Positions 7,158 to 14,171 of a DNA stretch of 14,288 nucleotides are shown piece after piece; within the stretch, counting starts at the first letter, position 1; each line of letters begins with the position of its first letter. The position numbers were made by a program, and so were the translations under genes. The stretch comes from an uncultured Steroidobacter sp. Lineage in GTDB: Bacteria > Pseudomonadota > Gammaproteobacteria > Steroidobacterales > Steroidobacteraceae. The stretch lies in NCBI GenBank assembly GCA_946478975.1, contig CAMLEO010000184.1, positions 1 through 14,288 of the forward strand. Direction: 5' to 3'. Below the pieces are notes generated by a model. It did not search any database and was not told the DNA's origin. It saw only the letters and a list, made by a program, of their open reading frames with translations.

Positions 7158-7978
7158 TCGGGATCTCCATGTTCCTGACGTTTCAACGAGTCGACGATGG
7201 AATTGCGGATCGGGATGGAAATGGCGAAGTAACGGTCGATCAGCTCGCGCATCCGCTCCTTGTCCCGCGCAATGGCGGCGGCGACGATTTCGCGATGCTC
7301 GGCGTGATGATCCCGCTCGCGATCGCTGTCCAGATCGCCGAACAGGTTGACGTAGCGTTCCAGCCGCGCACCGAGGTCCACGTAGATTTGCATCAGCAGC
7401 GGCGAGCCGCAGCCGGAGAGCAGCGCGCGATGGAACTCGCCATACGTGCGTTGCCATAGCTCGCGCGCCTGCGGATCGCCGTCCGGCAGCACCTTCTTGA
7501 CCTTGGTCGAGCGATGCAACGTGAGCACCACGCGCTCTTCCCATTCGTCGCTGCCCAGCTCGATTGCCATGCCGAGCGCGAGCCGATAGATGCGCATGTA
7601 AACATTGAGCAGGTCGTCGTAATCCGCCAGCGACACCGGCGCGACGCGATGACCTTTCTGATGTTCGTGCACCACCAGGCCGCTGGTGGAGAGCAGCAGA
7701 ATGGCTTCGCGGATTGGGCTGTGGCCGATGGAATAAAACTGCGTGAGCTGCTCGATTTTCAAGCGTTCGAGTGGGGCGAACACGCCGCGAGCAATGTCAC
7801 GGCCCAGCCAGAAAGCGACGGCCTGCGTCGGGCGCTGCGCCGGATCGAAGGGCGACGTGACGCCTGCCAGGGTGAAAGTAGCGACGGACGGAATCTTTGT
7901 CGGCACGATTCGTTGTTCCCGGATGCGATCGACCTGCTGGTCGTCGCGAACGATACAGGGCCGCCAGCGCGCCGTCAT
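7154..7978 (-). CDS. GntR-family transcriptional regulator (FadR subfamily, FCD domain)
   Basis: A 274-residue regulator. The winged helix spans residues about 48-112: AVAFWLGRDIARGVFAPLER, then IEQLTQFYSIGHSPIREAIL with the recognition helix around SIGHSPIREA, then GLVVHEHQKGHRVAPVS. An all-helical FCD effector domain covers about 118-262, with metal/ligand-type residues in EFHRALLSGCGSPLL and HHAEHREIVAAAIARDKERM. The third usual His near the C-terminus is not obvious (LIDRYFA). The ATG at 7978 is chosen because it overlaps the glycosidase stop (ATGA). It leaves about 40 residues before homology, longer than usual; a GTG at 7906 is an alternative. Proteins of this class sense small carboxylates or sugar acids and usually repress their own operon. 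The palindromes at 12081-12313 are candidate sites. Confidence 0.9.
   Translation of the reverse strand: MTARWRPCIVRDDQQVDRIREQRIVPTKIPSVATFTLAGVTSPFDPAQRPTQAVAFWLGRDIARGVFAPLERLKIEQLTQFYSIGHSPIREAILLLSTSGLVVHEHQKGHRVAPVSLADYDDLLNVYMRIYRLALGMAIELGSDEWEERVVLTLHRSTKVKKVLPDGDPQARELWQRTYGEFHRALLSGCGSPLLMQIYVDLGARLERYVNLFGDLDSDRERDHHAEHREIVAAAIARDKERMRELIDRYFAISIPIRNSIVDSLKRQEHGDPD
7155..7168 (-). promoter_or_regulatory. RBS and TTG start deciding the transporter's N-terminus
   Basis: On the minus strand GGAG (7168-7165) is followed by a 7-nt spacer and TTG (7157-7155). The TTG shares bases with the GntR TGA stop (7156-7154), forming TTGA. An ATG at 7170 is in another frame and cannot serve the transporter. 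The arrangement copies the ATGA coupling seen at neighbouring junctions. Confidence 0.7.
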
Positions 7979-9840
7979 GACTGCGGATTCCGGCGAGTCA
8001 GGGTGACGACGCGGCGGCCGGTGCCGTCGCAGAAGATTCGAATGCACTGCCCGACGGCGACGGCCTCGCACTCAGCGGCCTCGATCAGGTAGCCGTGCGG
8101 GTAATGCCGCCGCGGGATGAAGATTTCCGTCGGCCCGTCGACGCGCGGGTCCACATCAAACACCAATGTGAATTCGCCGCTCGCGCTGTCGAAGCGCATG
8201 CTGACCGGTTCTCCGGCGATGCGGCGGGCATAGGGCCGGCAGAATCCTTCGATGGCGCGGCCGCCGGAGTCCGGGTCCGCAGGTTCATCCTGCTGATCGC
8301 GCGAAAAGATCGACAGGTCCTCCTGATTCCAGCCGTCGCCCCAGGCGGCGAGATTGCGATTCGACGCGGTGTAGTTCCACTGCGTCGAGCTCAGCAGCAG
8401 CCGATCGAGCGCGTCATACATCAGGCTCTGCGCAAGCCGCTGTTTGCTCCACGGGGTTTGCGAGCGGTCGCCCTCTGCCCAAGCGCGATAGGCCGCGCCG
8501 TCGTCCAAGTCGAACGGAATGCCACATTCGCCGAGCAGCGTCGGCGCCCCGTGCGGCGACAGCGTGACGCCCGCAGCGGCGATCATGCTCATCTCTTTTA
8601 TATAGCGCTCGCGGATGGCGTCAGCGTCGCCGCCAGTCGTCGATGGGAACGTCTTGGTTCGCAGCAGGGCGAGGTCGTACCAATGGCTGGCATTCACGGC
8701 GCGCTCGGGCGTGCCGGCAGGAAATGTATGACCTTGGGCGGGCTTGTATGGATTCATTTCCACGAACAGCAGCCAGTCCTCGCGCACGCCTCGCACTGTG
8801 TGCGCGACGCGCTGAAAGAATGGTCGCAGGTGGCGATCTTCGAAACTCACCCGTTGGCCGCCGACGTGCGTGAAATAATCTTTGCGCGACTGGCTCACCG
8901 CGCCATCGATGAGCTGATAAGCGCCGGCGGCTTCGAACGGGCAACTCACGTCCGGACGCCAGATCGAGATGCCGTTTGCGCCGATGCCGCGCGCTTTCAG
9001 CAACGCATCCAAGGGACTCATGAGGCTGACGGCGCCGAGCAGGGCGCTGGTCTGTCTCGCTTCGAGATCGACGCCGATCATGCCTTCGCCGGGTTCATTC
9101 AACGTATCGAAGCCCAGTACGTGCGGCATGTTTCGGACCCGCAGCGCGACCTGGCGCATGGCGCCGAGATAATGATCCTGCAAGTAGTCCTGCACATTCC
9201 TGCCGTCGACCAGGAACTGCGGTGTGAAATCGCGGCCGCCAAAGAACAGCGTCCACAAAATCATGTTCGCCGGCAGGCGGTAATTCACCACCCAGCTCAT
9301 CGAGGGATAGTTGTCTTGATGCCCGCCGCGCTCGTAGTCGTACTTGGCTTGCATGAGGTGAGCGGCGCCCGCGGCATGAAACTTTGTGAAGTCCAGGCCC
9401 ACCGCATCCAGCGTCCAGCCCGGCGCGCCGTCGCCGCCGGTCATTCGACTCCACGCGTCTTGATGGAAGTCGATGAAGACATACAAACCGTGCTCGCCAC
9501 ACTTGCGGCACACTGCCGCCAGGTAATCGAGATAGTCCTCGTCATAGCGCTGCGGACCCGCATGCTCGACCGCTTCCCACGTGGTCAGCAGCCGGACCAC
9601 GTTGAAGCCCCAGTGCGCGAGTCGCCCCAGATGTTCGTCGGCCTCCGCCAGGGGAAACGGACGGCCGACGAACGAGACCGAACGGTGATCGCTGAAGTCC
9701 GACGGGAAACAGGTGCCGCCGTTCGGATACGGCACCTTGCAATCGCCACCGAGGTTTACGCCGCGCAGAATCACACGACGGCCGGCGCCATCGATGAACC
9801 ATCGACCGTCGATGCGCAAGGGGGCCGGCAAGGTCGTCAT
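7975..9840 (-). CDS. GH5 glycoside hydrolase, similar to glucosylceramidase / steryl-beta-glucosidase (GH5_12 type)
   Basis: A 621-residue protein with a GH5 (beta/alpha)8 catalytic domain at about 8-520 and a C-terminal beta-sandwich at about 545-621. Family landmarks are VILRGVNLGGDCKVPYPNGG, SFVGRPFPL, HWGFNVVRLLTTWEAVEHAG, VFIDFHQDAWSRMTGGDGAP, LFFGGRDF, and the acid/base NEP (Glu249 in FDTLNEPGEGMIG). The nucleophile is Glu438 in LLGECGIPFDLDD. These match the pattern I know from fungal EGCrP1/EGCrP2 and yeast Egh1, which hydrolyse glucosylceramide or steryl glucosides; the exact substrate here is inferred. There is no signal peptide, so it works in the cytoplasm on imported material. 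The ATG at 9840 follows the receptor stop by one base and starts MTTLPAPLRIDGRWF, matching the family. It is second in the operon. Confidence 0.88.
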   Translation of the reverse strand: MTTLPAPLRIDGRWFIDGAGRRVILRGVNLGGDCKVPYPNGGTCFPSDFSDHRSVSFVGRPFPLAEADEHLGRLAHWGFNVVRLLTTWEAVEHAGPQRYDEDYLDYLAAVCRKCGEHGLYVFIDFHQDAWSRMTGGDGAPGWTLDAVGLDFTKFHAAGAAHLMQAKYDYERGGHQDNYPSMSWVVNYRLPANMILWTLFFGGRDFTPQFLVDGRNVQDYLQDHYLGAMRQVALRVRNMPHVLGFDTLNEPGEGMIGVDLEARQTSALLGAVSLMSPLDALLKARGIGANGISIWRPDVSCPFEAAGAYQLIDGAVSQSRKDYFTHVGGQRVSFEDRHLRPFFQRVAHTVRGVREDWLLFVEMNPYKPAQGHTFPAGTPERAVNASHWYDLALLRTKTFPSTTGGDADAIRERYIKEMSMIAAAGVTLSPHGAPTLLGECGIPFDLDDGAAYRAWAEGDRSQTPWSKQRLAQSLMYDALDRLLLSSTQWNYTASNRNLAAWGDGWNQEDLSIFSRDQQDEPADPDSGGRAIEGFCRPYARRIAGEPVSMRFDSASGEFTLVFDVDPRVDGPTEIFIPRRHYPHGYLIEAAECEAVAVGQCIRIFCDGTGRRVVTLTRRNPQS

Positions 9841-9841
9841 C

Positions 9842-12058
9842 TCAGAAGGAAACATCGAGCGAGACGCCCAGCACGCGGCGCGCTTCATAAGGAATGAACT
9901 GGCTGACGTTCTGCGGCGCGCTACCAAACGGCGTTGGAAACATCACTACCGCGTAGTGTTCGTCGGTGAGGTTCTTGCCCCAGAGCGAGAGTTTCCAACT
10001 GTCGTCGCTCGCGCCGAAACCCACCGAGGCTGCCAGCAGCGTATAGGCCGATTGAATCGTGTACGGACTGTTCGGGAATTGCAGACCGGCGGTGTCTCGA
10101 TAGCTGGCGCCGAGATCGGTCGAGAATCGATAGGCGTCGCTGGCGATGGGCCAGGAGTAACCGACGCGGCTGCTGAAGGTCCACTTCGGCGAGAAGGGCA
10201 TCGGTTCACCAGTGAGATTTTGCTGGCCAGCGACGCAGCCCTGAGCGGCCGTCTGGCCGCCGTAGCAGGTGGCATTGGTGAAATTGCCCCACTCGGCATT
10301 GATATAAGCCCCGGACAGCGACAACGTGAGATCGTGTTCCGCCAGTGGCCGCGCGGTAAAATCGAACTCGCCGCCCTCGGTGCGCGCCTGGGCGTTGCGA
10401 ATGTAATAAACCGACTGGACCGGATCACGCGCCGAGGTTTGATAGCCTTCGATCTTGGTTTTGAAGCCGGTGAGATTGAACACCCAGCCTTGCACGAGCG
10501 ATTGCGTGCGCAGGCCGATTTCGTAGCTGGTCGGCTCTTCGGGCAGCACGCTCGGCAGCGTCGATGCGCCGATGTTGGTGTCGTAACCGCCGCCCTTGTA
10601 GCCGCGCGTCGCGGTGGCGAACGCCATCACGTTGTCGTTGAAAGAATATTGCAGCCCCCCGCGCCAGACGATGGCGTCGTCACGCTTGTCGGCACTGGAT
10701 CCGTCGCGAAGATTCAGTCGCGGGTCGAAACGCCGCTTGTCGGCACTCGTTTCTTCCCGCAAGACGCGTCCGCCGGCGATCAACGTCAGCTGTTCGGTGA
10801 GATGAAAGTTGAGTTGACCGAACGCGGCCAGGTTCTTGGTTGCCGCGTCGATGTCGACAACGCGAGAGAAGAAGGGCAAGGGCACGGCGGTGAACACTTG
10901 CGTCGAACGGGAGTGGACGTCGCCGTCGAAATAAAACAAGCCCGCGACGTAATCGAAGCGCCCGAGCTGCGGCGAGGTGATGCGCAGTTCCTGGGTCAGT
11001 TGCCGCTGCTGGAAGTCCGTGAAATTCACATCCAGCAGATTGAGCGGACTGCTGTCGGAGTCGAGCCCGTCGTGCGTGAGCCAGCGGCGCCAGGCCGAGA
11101 TGGCGGTGAACGTGTAGCCCTCGGCGAAGTCGTAATCGATCTGTGCCGAGGCGCCGTAACTTTCGGTGTCCGAGAACACCTCGCCATCGATGTTCTGCCG
11201 TTCGTTGTCCGGGCCGGGCACGATGCCGGCGGCTCGGGATTGCCGCTCCGGAACCAGCGACGGAGCGGGGCCCGTGCTGCGTAAGGTCCAGATGCAACAC
11301 TGGGCCGAGCGTTTCCAGTAGTCGCCGATCAGCATGATGGACACGTCGCTGCTGGGATTGAGCGCGAGCTTGCCGCGCACGCCGTAGTCGTCGCGATCGT
11401 TCAGCGCACGGCCATCGAAGACATTGTCGATGTAACCTTCGCGTTTGTTCATGCGCGCCGAGAGCAGAAATGCGCTGCTGTCCGAGAGCGGCCCGGTGAT
11501 CACGCCGCTCACTTTGCGTTCGTTGTTGGGATCGGCCCAGCTCAGCGACGCGTCGGCTTCGAAATGATCGGAGGGCTGGCGCGTTGTGACATTGATGACG
11601 CCGGCCGAGGCGTTCTTGCCGAACAACGTGCCCTGCGGCCCGCGCAGTACTTCAACGCGTTCCACGTCGGGAAGGTCGGTGAGCGATGCGCCGGCCTGCC
11701 CGAGCACGACGCCGTCGAGCACGTACGCCGTGCTGCCTTCGATGGATTCGGAAGCAAACGAACTGGTGCCGATGCCGCGAATGAAAAATCCGAAGTTGCG
11801 CGGGCCCGCGGAGTTGGTGAGCGATACACCCGGCACGAGCGCTTGAATATCTGTGGTTTCGTTGAGCTTGAACGCTGCGAATGTATCCGCGCTGACGACG
11901 GCGACTGAGATCGGCACATCCTGCAGCCGCTCTTCGCGCTTTTGCGCTGTCACGATGACTTCTTCGAGCTGACTCTTTTCCGCGGCAGGACCGTCGGCCT
12001 GAGCCGCACCGAACGTGAGCGAGGCGAGTGGAGGCAGCAGCCAGGAATGCCTGATCAT
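9842..12058 (-). CDS. TonB-dependent outer-membrane receptor
   Basis: A 738-residue receptor. A short signal peptide (MIRHSWLLPPLASLTFGAAQA) is followed by the TonB box region LEEVIVTAQKREERLQDVPI. The plug domain covers about 40-160, with FFIRGIGTSSF, LDGVVLG and the signature VERVEVLRGPQGTLFGKNAS plus AGVINVTTRQP. A 22-strand-type beta-barrel fills the rest and ends GVSLDVSF, with the terminal Phe typical of BAM-assembled barrels. No carboxypeptidase-like N-terminal domain and no signalling extension is present, so it is a simple TBDR rather than a SusC or FecA type. The start has a good Shine-Dalgarno (CGGGGGATCG before ATG). It is first of the operon and presumably imports the glycoside cleaved by the next gene's product. 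The stop is followed after one base by that gene's ATG. Confidence 0.95.
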   Translation of the reverse strand: MIRHSWLLPPLASLTFGAAQADGPAAEKSQLEEVIVTAQKREERLQDVPISVAVVSADTFAAFKLNETTDIQALVPGVSLTNSAGPRNFGFFIRGIGTSSFASESIEGSTAYVLDGVVLGQAGASLTDLPDVERVEVLRGPQGTLFGKNASAGVINVTTRQPSDHFEADASLSWADPNNERKVSGVITGPLSDSSAFLLSARMNKREGYIDNVFDGRALNDRDDYGVRGKLALNPSSDVSIMLIGDYWKRSAQCCIWTLRSTGPAPSLVPERQSRAAGIVPGPDNERQNIDGEVFSDTESYGASAQIDYDFAEGYTFTAISAWRRWLTHDGLDSDSSPLNLLDVNFTDFQQRQLTQELRITSPQLGRFDYVAGLFYFDGDVHSRSTQVFTAVPLPFFSRVVDIDAATKNLAAFGQLNFHLTEQLTLIAGGRVLREETSADKRRFDPRLNLRDGSSADKRDDAIVWRGGLQYSFNDNVMAFATATRGYKGGGYDTNIGASTLPSVLPEEPTSYEIGLRTQSLVQGWVFNLTGFKTKIEGYQTSARDPVQSVYYIRNAQARTEGGEFDFTARPLAEHDLTLSLSGAYINAEWGNFTNATCYGGQTAAQGCVAGQQNLTGEPMPFSPKWTFSSRVGYSWPIASDAYRFSTDLGASYRDTAGLQFPNSPYTIQSAYTLLAASVGFGASDDSWKLSLWGKNLTDEHYAVVMFPTPFGSAPQNVSQFIPYEARRVLGVSLDVSF

Positions 12059-12080
12059 TCGATCCCCCGAGTTGTATTTA

Positions 12081-12092
12081 TAAATCTAAAAA
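12081..12092 (-). promoter_or_regulatory. TTTTTAGATTTA motif upstream of the receptor start
   Basis: Read on the minus strand this is TTTTTAGATTTA, 23 bases before the receptor ATG. It matches the GTTTTAGATCTAA found at 12301-12313 on the plus strand before PhyH. It may be an operator half-site or overlap the -10 region (TATAAA follows immediately). Confidence 0.35.
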
Positions 12093-12112
12093 CGCTCGAC
12101 GGATCGACTTTC

Positions 12113-12135
12113 GATAAATTTTATCTGGATGTCAA
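12113..12135 (-). promoter_or_regulatory. Possible receptor promoter -35 (TTGACA) with adjacent palindrome
   Basis: Minus-strand TTGACA (12135-12130) matches the sigma-70 -35 consensus. Four bases on lies the perfect interrupted palindrome GATAAA-T-TTTATC (12113-12125), in the expected spacer, where a repressor would block transcription. A clear -10 at 17 bp is not seen (GAAAGT), so the promoter assignment is weak while the palindrome is certain. Confidence 0.35.
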
Positions 12136-12193
12136 CAGTTTTGATTAGAAGGGGCAAGAAGTGCCCATTCCCAGCCCTTTCTCCGGCTCTGGA

Positions 12194-12216
12194 CGCGCCG
12201 TTCGCCTGCCGGCGCG
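12194..12216. repeat. GC-rich hairpin (7-bp stem CGCGCCG/CGGCGCG, 9-nt loop)
   Basis: The stem halves are 12194-12200 and 12210-12216. Neither strand has a following T-run, and the flanking genes diverge, so it is not a classical terminator. It may separate the two promoters or form part of a long 5' leader. Confidence 0.35.
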
Positions 12217-12267
12217 CCACTAATGCGATGTCTCTGCCCTGCAGAATCAATTGTTTGGAACTGTAGT

Positions 12268-12290
12268 TCGTAAAATAGATCTATTTACGA
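12268..12290. promoter_or_regulatory. Long AGATCT-centred palindrome, candidate operator
   Basis: The inner 14 bases AAATAGATCTATTT (12273-12286 region, centred on AGATCT at 12277-12282) are perfectly symmetric. The outer arms TCGTAAAAT and ATTTACGA pair with one extra base on the left, giving 23 bases overall. It lies 73 bp before the PhyH ATG. The size and symmetry are those of a dimer-binding repressor site; the GntR protein of the adjoining operon is the natural candidate (inference). Confidence 0.5.
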
Positions 12291-12303
12291 GGATATTGAT
12301 GTT

Positions 12304-12313
12304 TTAGATCTAA
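12304..12313. promoter_or_regulatory. Second AGATCT palindrome (TTAGATCTAA)
   Basis: A perfect 10-bp palindrome. Its core TAGATCTA repeats the core of the 12268-12290 element exactly 29 bp away, close to three helical turns, so one regulator could occupy both sites on the same face. It is 49 bp before the PhyH ATG. Confidence 0.42.
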
Positions 12314-12362
12314 TTTGGCATCGTGGCCCAGAACCACCTTCCGGAAGTGAGCAAGGCCATCC

Positions 12363-13178
12363 ATGTCGCACCCCTCGATCAAGTTGCATCCGCTCAACCA
12401 CGGTTTCCTCTGGCAGGCGCCGCCGGACAAGCACCTGCGTCGGCTGACCTCTGAGCAATATGCGTCCTTCAATGAACTCGGCTTCACGCTGGTCGAGCAG
12501 GTCTTCACTCCGGAAGAAATCGCCGCGGTGACGCAAGCCATCGATCCGATCGAGGCGGTTCGCGAGCGCTACATTCGCGAGCATCAAGGCGGACGCGTGC
12601 AGCTTTCCGAAGCCGACATCATCACGTTCACGATTCACATCGTGCGCGAGTCACAGGTGCTGCGCGATTTCGCTGCGCATCCGGCGCTCAAAGATATTTG
12701 TCACGACCTCATCGGCAACGACGTGCGGCTGTACTGGGATCAGTCGGTCTACAAAAAAACCAGCAAGCCGCAGGAATTTCCCTGGCATCAGGACAACGGC
12801 TACACCTTCGTCGAGCCTCAGCAATATCTAACCGTGTGGATTCCGCTGGTCGATGTGGATGCGGAGAACGGTTGTCCGTGGATTGCACCGCGCCTGCACA
12901 AGCTGGGTACGTTGGATCACTGGCTGACCAACCTCGGCAAGAAATGTCTCGAACGCGTCGACGATGCGGTCTGCGTGCCGGCAAAAGCAGGCGATGCCAT
13001 CGTGTTTTCATCGCTGGCCCCGCATCGCACCGGCCCGAATCTCAAACAGGACACGGTGCGCAAAGCTTATATCCTGCAGTACGCACCCGACGGCGCCCAC
13101 GCGCTGACACAAGACGGCGAGCGCATCCCACAGTCCGATCCCATGCGCCAGTTCAAGATCCTGGAGAACGGGCGCTGA
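12363..13178 (+). CDS. Phytanoyl-CoA dioxygenase (PhyH) family 2-oxoglutarate/Fe(II) oxygenase
   Basis: A 271-residue protein with the PhyH double-stranded beta-helix. The iron triad is His142 and Asp144 (FPWHQDNGY) and distal His221 (SSLAPHRTGPN). Arg233 (VRKAYILQYAP) is the likely 2-oxoglutarate anchor. Supporting family text includes LTSEQYASFNELGFTLVEQV at the N-terminus and VWIPLVDVDAENGCPWIAP before the C-terminal strands. It is expected to hydroxylate a small organic substrate in the cytoplasm using O2 and 2-oxoglutarate; the family is broad and the name does not imply phytanoyl-CoA. The ATG at 12363 follows AAGG by 6 nt. It is transcribed away from the TonB-receptor operon with a shared control region, so it may hydroxylate the aglycone or sugar released there (inference). 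Confidence 0.92.
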   Translation: MSHPSIKLHPLNHGFLWQAPPDKHLRRLTSEQYASFNELGFTLVEQVFTPEEIAAVTQAIDPIEAVRERYIREHQGGRVQLSEADIITFTIHIVRESQVLRDFAAHPALKDICHDLIGNDVRLYWDQSVYKKTSKPQEFPWHQDNGYTFVEPQQYLTVWIPLVDVDAENGCPWIAPRLHKLGTLDHWLTNLGKKCLERVDDAVCVPAKAGDAIVFSSLAPHRTGPNLKQDTVRKAYILQYAPDGAHALTQDGERIPQSDPMRQFKILENGR

Positions 13179-13275
13179 CCACGATGCCGATTCAGAAAAC
13201 AAACAAAAGGCGCTGGTAGGCCGGGCCCGGAGGACTGCCAGCTCCCAACCTGAATTCCGGGCGGGGGAGCTTCAG

Positions 13276-14169
13276 ATGACGATAACAAAACGGCTCACGG
13301 GTTCATGGTGCGACGCTGCTGCCATTGTCTGGATGGCAGGTGCGTCGATGGTTGGCATCGTTGGCGTGGCGTGCCCGCTCTGGGCCGCCAATGCCATCGA
13401 GACGGTTTATAAAACGGCAGGATCGTTTGCCGTCAGCACTGCGACGGCGACCGATCCGTCCGGCGCGCTGACTTATAACTTGTATTATCCGACGCAGCTG
13501 GGCGCGGGCGGCATGCGCCACCCGATCGTCACCTGGGGCAACGGTACGAATGCGACGCCCGGCAACTACTATGGATTGTTGAATCACCTGGCGTCGTGGG
13601 GATTCGTGGTGGTCGCGGTCAACGATCCCACCACCGGCACCGGCGCGGAAATGCTGGGGGCCGCGCAGTACATGGTGCAGCGGGACAGCGATAGCAGCAG
13701 CGTCTTTTATCAGAAGCTCGACACGACTCACATCGGCGCCATCGGGCATTCGCAAGGTGCCGGCGGCGCGGTGAATGCCGCCAATCATTCCAATGGTTTG
13801 ATCAAAACAGCGGTGCCGATTGCGCTACCCAATCAGATTTGGGTCAGCAGCGGCGATGAATATTACGTCGACCAGCTCACCGTGCCCGTGCTGTTCCTGG
13901 GCAGCGCCAATGACATCATCATTGCATCGCCCGCCACTCTGACGGGCTATTACAACCAGGTTCCCGGCGCTGCCGCGGTGGCCGTGCTCAAGAGCGCCGG
14001 GCACAACACCATCCAAAACACTGGCGGGGGGTTTCTCGGCTATATCAATGCGTGGCTGATGTATGTATTGCGCAATGACCCGACTGCACGCGGCGCGTTC
14101 GTCGGCACGCCGGCCGAGATCAATACCAACAGCTCGTGGAGCAATCAGGCGGAGAAGAATCTGCCCTGA
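13276..14169 (+). CDS. Secreted alpha/beta hydrolase (cutinase/PETase-like layout)
   Basis: A 297-residue protein with a long basic N-region, a hydrophobic core and an AxA-like cut site (CPLWAANA, about residue 40), so it is exported. The mature part has the serine-hydrolase triad in order: Ser159 in IGHSQGAGG, Asp213 in LFLGSANDIIIA, His243 in KSAGHNTIQ. The layout TWGNGTNATPGNYYGLLNHL, then ASWGFVVVAVNDPTTGTG, then the elbow is like that of dienelactone-hydrolase-type lipases, cutinases and polyester hydrolases. Substrate unknown: a lipid or polyester ester is plausible. GGGGAG lies 6 nt before the ATG. It is 97 bp after PhyH, same strand; co-transcription is possible. The stop is 2 bp from the stop of a convergent TetR-type gene. 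Confidence 0.85.
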   Translation: MTITKRLTGSWCDAAAIVWMAGASMVGIVGVACPLWAANAIETVYKTAGSFAVSTATATDPSGALTYNLYYPTQLGAGGMRHPIVTWGNGTNATPGNYYGLLNHLASWGFVVVAVNDPTTGTGAEMLGAAQYMVQRDSDSSSVFYQKLDTTHIGAIGHSQGAGGAVNAANHSNGLIKTAVPIALPNQIWVSSGDEYYVDQLTVPVLFLGSANDIIIASPATLTGYYNQVPGAAAVAVLKSAGHNTIQNTGGGFLGYINAWLMYVLRNDPTARGAFVGTPAEINTNSSWSNQAEKNLP

Positions 14170-14171
14170 GA

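Larger units (their letters stand above)
12059..12362. promoter_or_regulatory. 304-bp AT-rich divergent control region between TonB receptor and PhyH genes
   Basis: This region contains no gene. Its two ends are much more AT-rich than the flanking coding DNA, and the middle (about 12150-12240) is GC-rich with two small hairpins: GGGCA/TGCCC at 12152-12166 and a stronger one at 12194-12216. Palindromes at 12113-12125, 12268-12290 and 12304-12313, plus a related half-site at 12081-12092, are listed separately. It must hold the promoters for both divergent units. Confidence 0.75.

Noticed and set aside
7158..7544. N-terminal extension of the GPH symporter
   Set aside because: The upstream residues are Arg-rich shadow of the GntR gene, and the TTG at 7157 with GGAG fits the family start.
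8095..9897. A 600-codon open frame on the plus strand
   Set aside because: It lies antisense to the GH5 gene, whose catalytic motifs are unmistakable. The antisense translation is rich in Arg/His/Ala with no recognisable domain, as expected from GC-rich codon-position bias.
9841..9927. Upstream start for the GH5 protein that might supply a signal peptide
   Set aside because: The extension runs inside the receptor's last codons. Although it contains some hydrophobic residues, the ATG at 9840 matches the family N-terminus and the 1-bp junction typical of this operon.
9713..11284. A 523-codon open frame on the plus strand
   Set aside because: Antisense to the TonB-dependent receptor and the 5' end of the GH5 gene; no domain, no ribosome-binding site, low-complexity composition.
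13211..13241. GCTGG...CCAGC with inner CCGGGCCCGG as a terminator after PhyH
   Set aside because: The stem is interrupted, the inner dyad has no room for a loop, and no T-run follows.
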